Assembly: GCA_013397435.1 (NCBI GenBank)
Contig: VZRG01000745.1
Coordinates: forward strand, 186,860-250,859
From: Erythrocercus mccallii
Lineage: Eukaryota; Chordata; Aves; Passeriformes; Dicruridae
Direction of reading: 5' to 3'
Length of the DNA: 64,000 nt
Under the pieces are notes generated by a model. That model worked only from the letters and a program-made list of their open reading frames with translations. It had not been told where the DNA came from and searched no databases. Both the position numbers and the translations under genes were made by a program. This document shows positions 52,740-64,000 of this stretch, piece after piece (positions within the stretch are counted from its first letter, which is position 1; each line of letters begins with the position of its first letter).

Positions 52740-53075
52740 TCCAATGAAACAGGCAACAGCAAGAGAATCCCTCAAATTGTGCCCATTCAAGTCACGCAAG
52801 CAGCGGTGCTGTTCCTGCTCCCTTGTGAGCAGACAGACCAGGGGAGGGCGAGCAGCAGAGGCCTTGGAGGAGGCATCACAGAGTCCTCCATGCAGCCTTA
52901 GGGAACCCGTGCTCATGTGTGTGCTCCAGCTGTGGGGTGCAGCTCTGCTGACACTCTGGCTGAGACACAGCAGGGCTCACAACGCAGGGTACCTGTGCAC
53001 GCCTGTGTCTTTCCACACAGTGCACTACAACTGCCAGACAACAGGAAATGCTCCTCAGCCAGGGAGATGCACAAA
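52740..53075. other. GC-richer patch between the inverted-repeat arms
   Basis: This stretch is richer in G and C than its surroundings and lies in the spacer between the inverted copies at 51.54 and 54.36 kb. A 131-codon plus-strand frame (52744-53139) spans it, but its composition (Arg/Ser/Cys/Gln-rich, no domain) fits a chance frame. No family recognised. Confidence 0.45.
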
Positions 53076-54360
53076 ATTAGCACTGTACCTATTTCTTAAC
53101 TTTCCTCTCTGTGATGCTATGAAACAGAATAACGGTTAATGGCTTTTAAACAAACTCACAGACATCTGAGATGACAGAGCAAACAAATTTAAGAGGGGAT
53201 TGGATAAAACATTCCTGTACATCTGCTGTACTTTTTAGACTCTAACACTTTCTGCAGCAGAAGTTGTAGTTACAGGGTAAAGTTTATTCCTAAGATAGGA
53301 GAATCTGCATTCCAATGTACAGAAATTAAGACTATCAAGAAAATGAAAATACTCAACATATTAAATTTTGGTATTCCTTATTTGGCATCCAAGATTATAT
53401 ACACCATTACTTTCACCTGAACAATGACTTTCTGATATTTTCTGTTCTGCCTTCCTCTAATTACCTTCCAAAACTTGAAAATGATAATTTTTTTGATGTC
53501 TCATTATTCTGAACTCACAGTCAGCTCATGTTAAGACACCAAAATGATTACACTGCTATTGTCTTTCTGTGTGGAAGAGACAATTTTTTATTAAAATTTG
53601 ACTGTAATTTATTCATGTTTGGCATTAAGGTACTAACTAATGGAGTCCAATTTCTCAGAAAAACAACATTAATAATATTGCAATAATCCATTAAGAATAT
53701 TATTTACTAAAATACAATTTTGAAGATATTTACATTATTATTAATTAAATATTCTGAGGAGTGTTTTTCTGTGTGGCTATTTGACATTTTTCAGTTCAGT
53801 TACACAACCTCCTGCTTCCTCTTTTCAGTTATTAGAGCAGAGGATAAGAAGATTCCTCCTGACACCCATTCATTACCATCCTCGGTAAAGCTGCAGAGGA
53901 CACCGTGATAATGAGGACACACAGAGGCACATTTTGCTGACATTTGTGTATTTGTGAGAAAGTTATCTGTAAGGGTAAAGCACAGGAATGGAAGCATCCT
54001 CCACACATTTCAGTGACTACCAGGTTAAGTGAAAGGGCTAGAGAAATCAGTTCAATTCTTGCAGATTCCCATGAGGCCAACTGTGAAAGCAGGTAAAAAC
54101 TCTCCCACTACTGCTGGGAATTTCTCACAAATTCCTGAGTGTCCAGATCCCAGCTGCTGTTGGGATCCATGTTCCATATGTAGATATTTATTTGTGCACA
54201 TCTATGTTTTGCAGTACATGGGAATGGGCTGCTTGTTTTTGTGCGAATATACCATGTTTTCTGCCTGGATTGATCAGTGTGGCTGTGTATGCATATGTGT
54301 ATGTATATATAATGTATGCATGTATAAACTACTGTTAGCACATGTTCAGCCTCATTACTG

Positions 54361-54481
54361 GAGGATCTGGGTCTGGCTGGATCTGGGTACACAGAGCTGC
54401 AACAGCCTTGACTTTTTTGGGCACCGTATCAGGCAACTTGTAACAAACATCACTGATACAAATGCAGATACTCAAAACACT
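54361..54481 (-). repeat. Arm 2 of a near-identical inverted repeat
   Basis: This is the reverse-complement copy of the arm at 51540. Reading on the minus strand, the sequence agrees base for base over 91 bp and differs by only three transitions in the outer 25 bp. One of these is a CG-to-TG change. A one-base indel marks the inner end. The spacer between arms is about 2.7 kb. A TG/TA-rich simple tract (about 54289-54325) lies just inside this arm. Confidence 0.9.
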
Positions 54482-56213
54482 GTCAGGCACTACTCAAATG
54501 GAATTAAATGAGTTTAATATATCTCTAGCTGTAACTGTATTACAACATATGATGATACAAGAATTATAAGGCTTGCAGAGCAACAAGCAGCTAGAAAGGG
54601 ACACAAGCTTTTGAGCATGTGGTTCTGTTATTCTGTGCCCTTGTAATTCTTAAAAAGAAGGTAATGTCTGTGGAGAAAACCTGTTTGTCCAAGTAATACA
54701 TACCAGAAACATGTAAAGCTGTCAATGTGACACAGAAACTAATTGCATTCAGGGACCAGTATTATTGCTGACGACAACAGCAGCAAAAGAGAGGCTTAGG
54801 AAGGCTAAGCACAGGGAACAGATTTTCTGCAGGAAAGCCAAAGGAACCAAGTATCCATGTGGTCTGGAAGCATTTTGTGAAATGACAATAAATCCTCATT
54901 CACAATCAGTAAATCTAAAAATGGTTACATGTCCTAAGATTAATCTAAACTGCCAAGGTCTTTCAACTGTGCAGATAGTTCCCTTCCTTTCAGCCCTCTA
55001 AAGATGATTTGGGTCACTGGTATTTTAACTTTGCTTTTATATGACTAACATCCCAAGGTGTATTGCAGCAGATAAGTGAGCTCACATGAAAAGTACAAAA
55101 GTTCCTATGTCTCTTCCAATCCCATGTCCTTTTATTTCTCAGGCTGCCCACTGTTGCCTTCCCAGGGGCAGTGTCCCTCGGGAGCTCCCTCCAGAGCAGG
55201 GATGTGTGGCAGGATTCTGCCACCTGCGGAGACCTGCTTTTTAGTGGGTCTGTACCACAATCAGTGCCTGTCATCACAGAGATGAAAAGGCCACTTGCTG
55301 CTCGAACAAGGAAAGGAGTAGTTGCTCTCCACAATGTCTGGGAAGACGGCGAGGCAAATTAATCTCAAAACAGCAAAGAGTTAACATTCTTTCTCACATT
55401 ATTGGGTAAGAACCCACCAATTTCCATCAATATCCTGGGGTATTGGGAACATCAGAGTCTTTGGAGATGTGGAGGTCTTCAAATACAGTTCAGAGAGGTG
55501 ATATGAAATTTATCACCTAATTGTTTCATTACACATAATTTACATTGTAACTCTCCCTCTTGGTTTTACTTTTTCCAGAAATTATTCTGCATTTTGCCCA
55601 TTACAACATGTAATCTATTAGATATACCTAAAAGAGTGCCTGAATATTTCTAAGCTCCAAAGTATATTGATGTACAATAAACCATATCTTCAACTTCTTC
55701 TAAATTAGTGAATTTCACTTTACTTCCTTGAAGTTCACAAATTTACATGAGTAAAAGGATAGCTGCCATGGTCAAAACGCATTTACATTGCTGAATATGA
55801 CACAATCACTGACAAAAGTAAAGTACTCATCACCTTAAACTAAGATGAACCTCACTGCTATCTTTTACATCCTACTTCAAAGGGCTGCTTTGTTTTGTTT
55901 CAAATCTGAATGCACTTCAGAGACATTGATTAAACGACCCAACATCACTTTTACAGGGGTGCAAACCTGACCCACATTAAAAAACCCACATTAACCTGAC
56001 CTATCCGTAATCTCAACTTTAAAGTACCAATTATGCTCAGAAAAGATTTGCAATTCAATCTCAAAATTTGCCTCCAGCTAGAAATTAAGACAAGGATCAT
56101 TTTCCATCCTTGCTCTAAACTCCATCCAGTTTTAACATTTTTTCTAAAGCATCAGCTCTAGAATTGTGTGATACTATAATAATCAAATTTCACCTTAGCT
56201 TGGTTTCTTGAAC

Positions 56214-56234
56214 AAGAAGAAGAAGAAGAAGAAG
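56214..56234. repeat. (GAA)n trinucleotide repeat
   Basis: Seven AAG/GAA units in a row. On the gene strand it reads TTC. It is short and intronic. Confidence 0.9.
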
Positions 56235-57499
56235 TATTTTCCTCTCTGAATCTCATAGTGCCCCTTTGTCACCACACTTTTAAACACCCAACAGAAGGGA
56301 ACATAAGGCTAGGTTTTACCATACTCAGGAAAATACACTAGCTGGAAAGAGAAGACAGATCACCTTTTCTCTCCCATCTCTCTTCCTCATCCAAGAACAA
56401 CGCCACAAAGCTCAAACAATACTAGATACTAGCAGATCCATAAGGAGAAATCCTCACCCGAAAAGCAGTTCAGAGATTACACCTTATTAAATGTAGGAGG
56501 ATCAACATGCAACAAAGCCATAGGAAAGCATATTGGAAATACCACCATTACCCATTTCAGACAATCTGAAAAATACAAAATATTATCTCTCATGATTGCC
56601 CCAAAAAGCTCATGAATTAAGAACCTGAGGGCTTGAAAACCTGACATAGGCCCCAAATGTTTTCTTCCTGTAATCTTACAATCACAACATGAAAAATAAG
56701 CATTTCTAATGCTTCAGCTTGTATTCAGTTTCTGGAACCAATTATATTGGTTTTCATAGTTGTGTAACCACAAATAAAATCTGTTCTGAAGGCTCTGAAT
56801 GTTTTCCTTGGGAGGATGCTCATGGCACTGCTGAAATGAGTTCCTCTGGATGCTGTGAGCTTTGCAAAAGCCTCTAACGATATTATCTGGCAGAGCTTTT
56901 TTGTGATAATAGATCAAAATTCTTTTCTGCTTTGCAGCATACTGAGAAAAAATTTAAGACTACTATATATACTGTAAAAAAAATGGTGAAAATGGATTTT
57001 TTTTCTAAGAAAAGCTGCTTTTATTATATTGTAAAAAGTAGGATATTTGGTGAGTGAGTATCTGTCCACTGATGCATTTCAGCATATATTTTTCTGTTGA
57101 AAATGAGAAGGAAAAAATAAATCTGTATAGATGTCTTTTTTTTCTATCATCAAGGGTGAGGGGTTTTTTGTGTCTTTATCTCCTATCTGAATTTTGTTTT
57201 GTTACAACTTTCATTCCCAGACAGTAACTACATTTGCACATGCACAGGAGTAGCTATCTGCTTTGCCTGGTCTTCTTAACACAAAACAGAGTAAACAGAG
57301 AAGAGGAAATTCTACTCCAGTGGACACTTGCCTTAAATGATTTTAAAAACTGTTTTTATAGTTACAGGGTAATAAGTACTCAGAAATATTGCTGACTTCT
57401 TCTCATTACAATTGTTTCTTCATTACCCTTCTTACCCTTTCTTACAGCAGGGACCCAGATATCAAAAGGAGGAAGATGGTATATGGTCTTAGAGCAAGG

Positions 57500-57652
57500 T
57501 TTTTCAAAATTGGGTGCCATATTTAGGCACCTATATATAAATGGCCTGGTTTTCAAAAGAACTGAGCACTCATCAGTTCCCATTGATTTCAATAGGACCT
57601 AGAATTGATCACACCTCTGCAAATCAGGCCACTTATATTTAGGCCCAGGCAT
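57500..57652. mobile_element. Ancient palindromic MITE-like element
   Basis: This imperfect inverted repeat of about 150 bp has left-arm landmarks TTTAGGCACCTATATATAAA and TGGCCTGGTTTTCAAAAG. The centre reads CCCATTGATTTCAATAGG. The right arm has CTCTGCAAATCAGGCCACTT and ATATTTAGGCC, which pair with the left arm when reverse-complemented. The series GGCACCT, GGCCTGATTTTC, CCCATTGACTTCAATGGG, GAAAATCAGGCC is one I recognise as a common palindromic non-autonomous DNA element in reptile and archosaur genomes. No transposase is present. The copy is old and diverged. Confidence 0.7.
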
Positions 57653-60600
57653 GAGAAAATACCAGAACCACTTTGAGCATCTGGTTTAAAAGCAACAGCC
57701 AAACATTCTACCACAGAGTTTTTAGATAAACATTGTAATCTCTAAATGAACTCACAACAGCACAAGAGTTTAAACAGAGGCATCCGAGCTGTGACTCAGT
57801 CTTGTTGCCTAAATGGAGTTGGTGAGAATTTTGCTGCCGAACAGCTATTCCTCAGAGCTCTTCAAAAAACTTTCCTATTTGTAAATAAAGTGGATCTGAA
57901 TAATCTCATATATTCATTTTCTTTCCCAACTAAAATAACCCAGTTCTCAGTTTCCATTTCACTAGCTGCCTGCTGTGACACTAAAAATTATGTTAGTTAT
58001 GTAACAACATGCTCTTTGTAGCTGCAGAATAAGAGAATAGTGACAGGGACTGGGACAGCGAAGTCCCCATGATATTTCAGCTTTAGCTGCTTAATGACAG
58101 CAGGTTGCAAATGAAACTTTGCTGAGCTGAAAGGCATTTGCTACTTTATCTGACAGAACTAGACAGTTTCAAGAAGAAAAGGGTTATAAATGGCATAAAC
58201 AAGAGGCATGAACTTAATTTTTAAACATTGTATTTGTTGGATATTAAGAGACCATACACAAACAAATTTTATATGCAAATTCAGGAACAGAGAAGCAAAA
58301 AGAGCAACATCATTATTTCATAGAAAATGTCAGATTGTCCTTAAAAACCATAAAAATTAAATAGGGTGATACAAACTACTCTCCTTAAAGTTTCTGTTTC
58401 TCTAAAGGTGTCCTTTTACAGACCTCAGTAAATGCATAGGGACAAAGATCTCCACAGCAGCCTTGACTCAGGCCCAATGAATTCACAGAATGCGGAGCTG
58501 TGCTATGCAAATACAGAAGGTTACATACAGAAGCAACAAGTGTTTGTGATGCTGCACCCAACCTCATACATCCTTGTCAGGATACCTGATAAAAGCTGCA
58601 CAACCTCAAAGCAGCACAAGAGAGACAAGGGCTGGAGTGGGAGGAGGCAGGAGAGGAATGGTGGAAAATCCAAATAACAGAAATAATACCAGACTGCTCC
58701 CAGGGCCACCCCCAGGAGAGTCTCAGCCCCAATGTCCAGGCATGAAAACCATCAAGCTGAGTCAACACTACCACTGCTTTTGACTGAGGGGGGTGAATGC
58801 GAAGGGGGCATGGGACCCATCATGGGATGCAGAGGAAAAGCCAGCTCAGAAACCTCTGCACCACTGTTCAGCAAATCTGATCCCAACATGCCTCTGTGAT
58901 TTGTTAGCCCTGCAATCAGGACAGGTGAGATGGGTATGAAAATAGCTGCCAGTGATGAGCTCACAGCAAGCACTTTCATGTGTAAGTTTGTAAATACAAA
59001 CCCTCTCAGAACAGAAATTACCAACTATTGCCTTTAGCTCTTAAGGGACCACCTCTAACCTCTAGCAATCGAGCATTCTGCATTCTCTGTTCAGAGGCTC
59101 TGACAGATATCCGCCATCACTGCTCTCTTCCCACTTCAGAGACATGCTTGCACCAAATCTCTTCTTTCTCCCTGACTATAAGGCATTCATATTTTGGTGC
59201 ATTCTCTTTTTGACAGTTATATATTTATATGCTAAAATAATTTTTTTAAATGTTTGTTTTCCTTATCACAAGCTCACTTAATTTTAATGTCTTTGCAATA
59301 AACAAGCCTTATAAACTGAGGAAAATGACAGGGTTCAGGAATGAGGCTGTTTTGTTTCAAGCTGGCAGCTAGCATGGACACTGCAGCTCTTTTATGGGAG
59401 TATTCTGGGATGCTCATCACTGAGGTGACAGTGACAGGGAAGCAGCAACAGGAAAAACTTGTCTTTTGACCCTGGAACATTGATTTGGAAGAACACAGAG
59501 AGGTATTATACCTCAATGACACATTAAAAAAGTGGCTAAAAGCTGGATGGAGCTTCATTGTGAATGAAAGAAAGAGAAAAACAGGCATCTGTGATGGTAA
59601 ATTGATCTGTTCACTGAATTCATGCTCTAATGGGCACTTCTAAAAAGGGCAAGGGAGATTCTGCAACCTGAGACCCTGCTGATGCTTGTAATGCTATAAT
59701 TTCTTATTCTAAGTTAAAGTGTGCCAGGGATACTTTCTCGCTGTTATAGGGAAAGAGATTTCACTGAGAGGCAGAACATGCTGTACATAAGCACAAAAAG
59801 TTGAAGTGTAAAAAATTTAAGTAGTAAGAGTGTGGTGGAAGCTGTAGCCTGGTTCCACTTTGAGGCAAGACTGAAATACAAACTGCTGAGACAGCTTGTT
59901 GACTTCCACCAGAGGAGAACTAAACGTCCATGCACATACAAAAACCTTTCCAGAAGAGTACAAAACATATATATCCTTGCATTGTGCCACAAAAAAAAAA
60001 TTATACTTCCGAAGCTTGAGACAAAACAGTGAATCTATTTAGGCTAACAGCTGTTGGGAGATGGGGGGAAGTCAGGATTTTTTTTATTTTTTTTATGGAC
60101 AACATATAGCTCATGTAAATTCTGTTTTTCTTTTTTACTTACTTTTAGTTACAAATATTCCCTTAGACCTAATTGACAGCACTTTCACATACTCCTAGAA
60201 AAGGGCTGTGGCATCATGTTTCTATTTTGAGGCTCTGTTACACTTTCGACTCGCACAAATTGCTGCCTTTGTGATTGTTCTACTTATAAATAATTTCTGT
60301 GTTATTGCATATATACAGAGAGAAACTCTTGATCACGTTATTCTAAACTTCCAAGTCTAATGAGAAAAAATATAATAATTAAACAGATGCTGATCCTGAT
60401 GTTCTGAAAGAAATGTGGTTCATAAATAATGGGATAAGAAAAAAAATTATAGATGATGCAACTGTCTGCAATTGAGGCTGATACCAAGAAGATACCCATC
60501 TATCAAAACTGATTTCTGTGGACCTTCTTATCAGTTCTGAGCTATTTGAAATTTTTATTCAATGCTTGCCTTTTTCTTTCCTATCATGTACGTATTTATC

Positions 60601-61350
60601 ATTATTATACATGTATCACTGATTTTATATCTTCTTTTGATATGAATGTGTTCTGACCAGGATCAGAAAAAAAAATATGTCACAAAGAGATATTACAGAT
60701 GCATTGAGCCCTGAACATAATGATTTTTACTTAAGCAAAAATTAGAGGGAAGAAATACACAATTGCAGAGACAAACTATTAACCAAAGGCTTCTCAATAC
60801 TCAAGGAGTTTCCCTTGCTTTCCTGCACTAAACTATACAATGTAAGTAGAGGGCTTTTTACAGAAATTATGTGTTCCTTCTGGTTTGTTTTTCTTTCAAG
60901 ACAACTAGTAGACATTGACACAAAATGAACTAGGGTAAGGACTGGGTTGCAAAAATAAAGATAAAAAGTCTCTTTTGGTTTTCAGCTTAGGGTCTGCTTT
61001 ACAGAGTAGACCTGACAAACACCCACACTTAGTGCAACCAAAGGGGTGAATTCAGATAAAAGAGGTCAAGACAGGCACTTCAGCTTTTCTAACAAAGCAT
61101 ATTCTCTGATCTACTCTCTGAGCTACAGCTTTTGAGAAAAGACATCCTTCCATAATGCAGAGGTATAGCCTGTGATCTTTGTCTGTAAGGACTGTTACAT
61201 TCCTTAATGCTAGATTAAAATGACTGATCAGTTTTATGTCACAGTGAAGTTTTACAAGTGAAGGTTTAGTGTTTTCATTCAAGTTGCTGATAAATATATG
61301 AAAGAGCTCTGGACAGTGAGCAGCTTCTTGCAATAAGCTATTAATTTCTT

Positions 61351-61410
61351 ATTAGTTATGAGTTATATTAGTTATGAGTTACTAATATAACTTGTGAGTT
61401 ATATTAGTTT
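61351..61410. repeat. Short AT-rich minisatellite
   Basis: The unit GTTATGAGTTATATTA and a shorter variant repeat about three to four times, with one partly inverted piece (ACTAATATAAC). Local slippage is the simplest explanation. Confidence 0.7.
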
Positions 61411-61955
61411 GGTTTTTTCTTAATTTGCTGTTTGTAATCAGCATGTTTAGGCCTATTAACCTTGGTCTCTTTAGCCCTTTTCATCTGTTTCTAGCCACCT
61501 ATTATTTAATACCTTTGGGGCTTTTATTTCCATACTTACTAGAAACATGAATGTTTCATTGATTTTGTACCTGTTAATCTAGGTGGTTTCTGATAAGTTC
61601 AGGCCTGAATAAATATGGATCTATATATTTTTGGACAATCAGGAAAATGTCCTTGACCAGTTTTTTTATATTTTAAGACAGTCTAACACATAGTACTATT
61701 CAGTATAGTTAAAGCATTTTGGAATGCCAGCCCCAGACAGGTCTATTCTGAATATCTCATTTGCATATGGAAAATTAGCTAAATGATAATCACTGCAATC
61801 TGCACAGTTACTGAATGGTTTTCAGTTTCCATAATTCACTGTTCTGAACAACATCCAACTCTGGATTTGAGCTTTTTTACACAGGACTTTCTGGTGTCAA
61901 ACAAGTTATTGTAGCATCTGAAAAGGTCTGAGAATGTTTTCTTTGGTTTTGAATT

Positions 61956-62115
61956 AATCATAGAACTGCTGAGGTGGGATGGCACCTCTGGAGATCCCTG
62001 AGTCACCTCTCGCTCAAAGCTGAGTCACCTACACAAAGTTGCTCAGGGCTGTTTTTTAGTCAGTTTTTTTTTGTATCTTCAAGGATGAAAAGGCCATTGC
62101 CTTTCTGGGCAATCT
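61956..62115 (-). mobile_element. CR1 LINE 3' end, minus orientation
   Basis: The plus strand starts AATCATAGAACTGCTGAGGT and continues GGCACCTCTGGAGATCCCTG, GTTGCTCAGGGCTG, ATCTTCAAGGATGAAAAGGC and CTTTCTGGGCAATCTG. This is the complement of the CR1 3'-end series (tail repeat, 'dispute' consensus around CTCTGGAGRTC, then CAAGGATGG and CTGGGCAA). The copy is about 160 bp, diverged and non-coding. A T-run insertion near 62066-62075 interrupts it. Confidence 0.8.
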
Positions 62116-63539
62116 GATAAATATACTAACAGTCACTACTTAATTACAGAACCTGAAATTACTAGCTTACTGCATTATGAATCTCCACAGCTAACCATTT
62201 GTTTTTCTAAAAATGAGCTAGAATACATTTTTTTTCCTGACCGGTTTTAATTTTGTATTTTGATTAGAATGGTATAAAGCAGGTCCTCAGGAAAAAAATT
62301 AATTAAAAAATTTTAGTGCTGTGGACCCTTCATTCTTTGCATGGAATTTCAGTCCAGCCAACATCAATCCAGGTGAGAGGGATCACAACCAAAGTAAAAT
62401 TTTGAGAGAGACTACAAAGGCAAGGTGGCTGCTCCTCTATGTTTCTGAACTGCCATTCACAACAATTGTGAAAAATAACTCAAAGCTATCTACTTAGTTC
62501 AAGAGGTGATAATCCTTGGTACATAACGTGGAACTGCTAGAGACACTGTAAGACTAAAGATCTAGATTTTGGTGTTGAACTTGTTTAGCCAAGGTCTTTG
62601 AGTTTAATGCTTTGTACTCTCAATCAGGTAATAGGTAGTAGTGAAATGGGTCTTTCCTACAAGGCTTCAAATGTAACGTTTTATTTTCCACTAAAACATG
62701 AAACTGAAAGCTCCTTCCTTAAAAGTGTAACTAGGCCTCCTAACTCCTCTTTGTTAAAATAACAACAAAATTTATAGTTGTACTTTCAAAATGAGTGAAC
62801 ATTAAAACTGATTGCTAAAGGACATTCCTTTTGCTCTGATGGTATAATTCTCTGCCATAATGTACATTATTGACAATTACATTTTCATTCAATAACTCAA
62901 AGATTATTTGGCAAGTTGGCCACTACAGATTTAAGCTGTAACAAAAGTATCTTCGGGCTTACACTGGAAAGCTTGCTAACAGCTGTTTGTCTTGTAGATT
63001 TCAAATGGAAAACAAATCATAAAGCAGCCAATATTTAATGTGGAGAGTTGCTGATTTGTCTTTTCCCTATGCTTTTTCCCAAATCTGACACTATTCCAGT
63101 GACAGTGTATAAAACCATAAAGCAGGTCATGTTGCTAGAAGGCAGACTGCAAGGAAAAAAAGTGATTACCAAATCAAATAAGGAGGCATTCATTATGAGT
63201 TTAATTCCTCTTTCTTTGACATTTCCTCCTCAATTTAATTAGTCTCTCCTGAGGCTCACAGTCTTATCGGTCTTGCTATGCAAAAGAAAACTTGCTTGCC
63301 AAGGAAAATAAGTCCAAAACTGTCCCAACTCTGTGTCAGTGAGACTGGATTCTATTAATAACCCCCACAAAATCTACCAGCTTCTCAGCCTGCAAAGTCA
63401 AATTATTAAACCTGACATCTCCATTACATCCAGCTGTGGCACAATTCCTCTCTTCCTTCTGAAATATGCTACTGTACCTAGCAGACAAACAGAAGCACTG
63501 CAGTTGTAGACAGGTAGTGTTCCTGATGACAGACTTAAA

Positions 63540-64000
63540 GGTATGGTTGGTTGATGAGAAGCTCAATATAAGCTGGCAACATGTACTTCAGTCCCAGGAA
63601 GCCAACCTGGTTTTGATGGCTCCTGGGCTGCATGCAAAGCAGAGTGACCAGCAGGTCCAGGGAGGCGATTCTGCTCTGCCCTCCTGAGATGGCACCTGGA
63701 GCACTGCAGCCAGCTCTGGGGTCCTCAGCACAAGGACAGACCTGCTGAAGAAAGTCCAGAAGAGGGCTGTGAAGTTGAACAGAGGGCTGGAGCACCTCTG
63801 CTATGGAAACAGAGAGAGTTGAGGTGCTCAGCCTGGAGAAGAGAAGGCTCCTGCAACAACATAGAACCTCCAAGTGGCTAAATCAGGCCTAAAAGGAAGT
63901 TGAAGAAGTGCTTCTTAAAAGGTAGAAGAGATTTAGCTTTGATACTAGGGGCAAATTCTTTGCTGGGAGGGTGGTGAGGTACAGGAACAAGCTGCTCAGA
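63540..64000 (+). mobile_element. CR1 LINE fragment, 5'-truncated, runs off window
   Basis: This CR1-type non-LTR retrotransposon is in the sense orientation. It matches the C-terminal coding part and 3' region of CR1 as I remember it. The remnant frame around 63540-63600 reads WLVDEKLN, followed by a leucine-gathering stretch typical of the end of CR1 reverse transcriptase. Later DNA landmarks are CTGGAGCACCTCTGCTATG, CAGCCTGGAGAAGAGAAGG and GGGAGGGTGGTGAGGTACAG. The frame is broken, so this is a dead copy. The 5' end is truncated near 63540, as is usual for CR1, and the 3' end lies beyond 64000. It is antisense to HCN1. Confidence 0.9.

Larger units (their letters stand above)
29985..64000 (-). 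other. HCN1: HCN1 intron upstream of exon 3 (partial)
   Basis: At least 34 kb of intron lies upstream of exon 3 in gene direction. No S1-S4 exon (expected to carry the voltage-sensor arginine series of S4) is visible among the minus-strand open frames, so that exon probably lies beyond 64000. Contents: CR1 fragments at 34.0, 45.2, 62.0 and 63.5 kb; LTR-like elements ending at 34520 and spanning 47.03-47.68 kb; MITE-like elements at 48.85, 49.83 and 57.5 kb; and the inverted repeat pair at 51.54 and 54.36 kb. GC-richer patches occur at about 39.6-40.6, 41.9-42.3, 52.7-53.1 and 58.4-58.9 kb. I see nothing definable in 30.9-34.0, 36.0-39.0, 43.0-45.1 or 59.0-61.3 kb. Confidence 0.8.

Noticed and set aside
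52744..53139. 131-codon plus-strand open frame
   Set aside because: It coincides with a GC-richer patch where stops are rarer, overlaps open frames in other phases on both strands, and shows no recognisable motif or splice context.
54029..54511. Longest plus-strand open frame (160 codons)
   Set aside because: It runs across a TG/TA simple tract and into repeat arm 2, has no domain or family resemblance, and is Cys/Tyr-rich in the way simple repeats produce. A chance frame is the best reading.
63535..63873. 112-codon minus-strand open frame
   Set aside because: It is the antisense shadow of the CR1 fragment that reads on the plus strand.

Overview
The window looks like vertebrate, most likely avian, genomic DNA. 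It is AT-rich with no dense coding. It carries CR1 retrotransposon 3' ends, a bird-type ERVL-like solo LTR and only two short, well-spliced exons. Both exons lie on the minus strand and encode adjacent parts of HCN1, the hyperpolarization-activated, cyclic-nucleotide-gated pacemaker channel. The bird assignment rests on the repeat families (recognised from memory, not searched) and on the channel sequence.

Layout, from high to low coordinates because the gene runs leftwards. 64000-29985 is part of the intron before exon 3. 29984-29823 is exon 3 (54 codons: S5 and start of the outer-pore turret). 29822-7412 is a complete 22.4-kb intron. 7411-7193 is exon 4 (73 codons: rest of the turret, pore helix, CIGYG filter, S6, start of the C-linker). 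7192-1 is part of the next intron. I found neither the preceding S1-S4 exon nor the following C-linker exon, so both probably lie outside the window. Exon numbers follow the mammalian HCN1 gene structure as I remember it.

The introns hold five CR1 fragments (17.2, 34.0, 45.2, 62.0 and 63.5 kb), an ERVL-like solo LTR (47.03-47.68 kb), a second LTR-like element with CCAAT, TATA and AATAAA signals (ending at 34520), a palindromic MITE-like element (57.5 kb), a GATA microsatellite (about 9.97 kb) and several simple repeats. No tRNA, rRNA, CRISPR array or bacterial-type gene is visible. All other open frames look like chance frames or transposon remnants.

The most unusual structures are three local duplications that no family I recognise fully explains. 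The first is a pair of inverted copies at 51.54 and 54.36 kb, about 115 bp each, identical over 91 bp. The second is a composite at 12.79-14.58 kb combining a perfect 21-bp inverted repeat with diverged direct repeats of about 140 bp. The third is a direct repeat of about 140 bp at 48.85 and 49.83 kb. I saw no convincing undescribed gene system.
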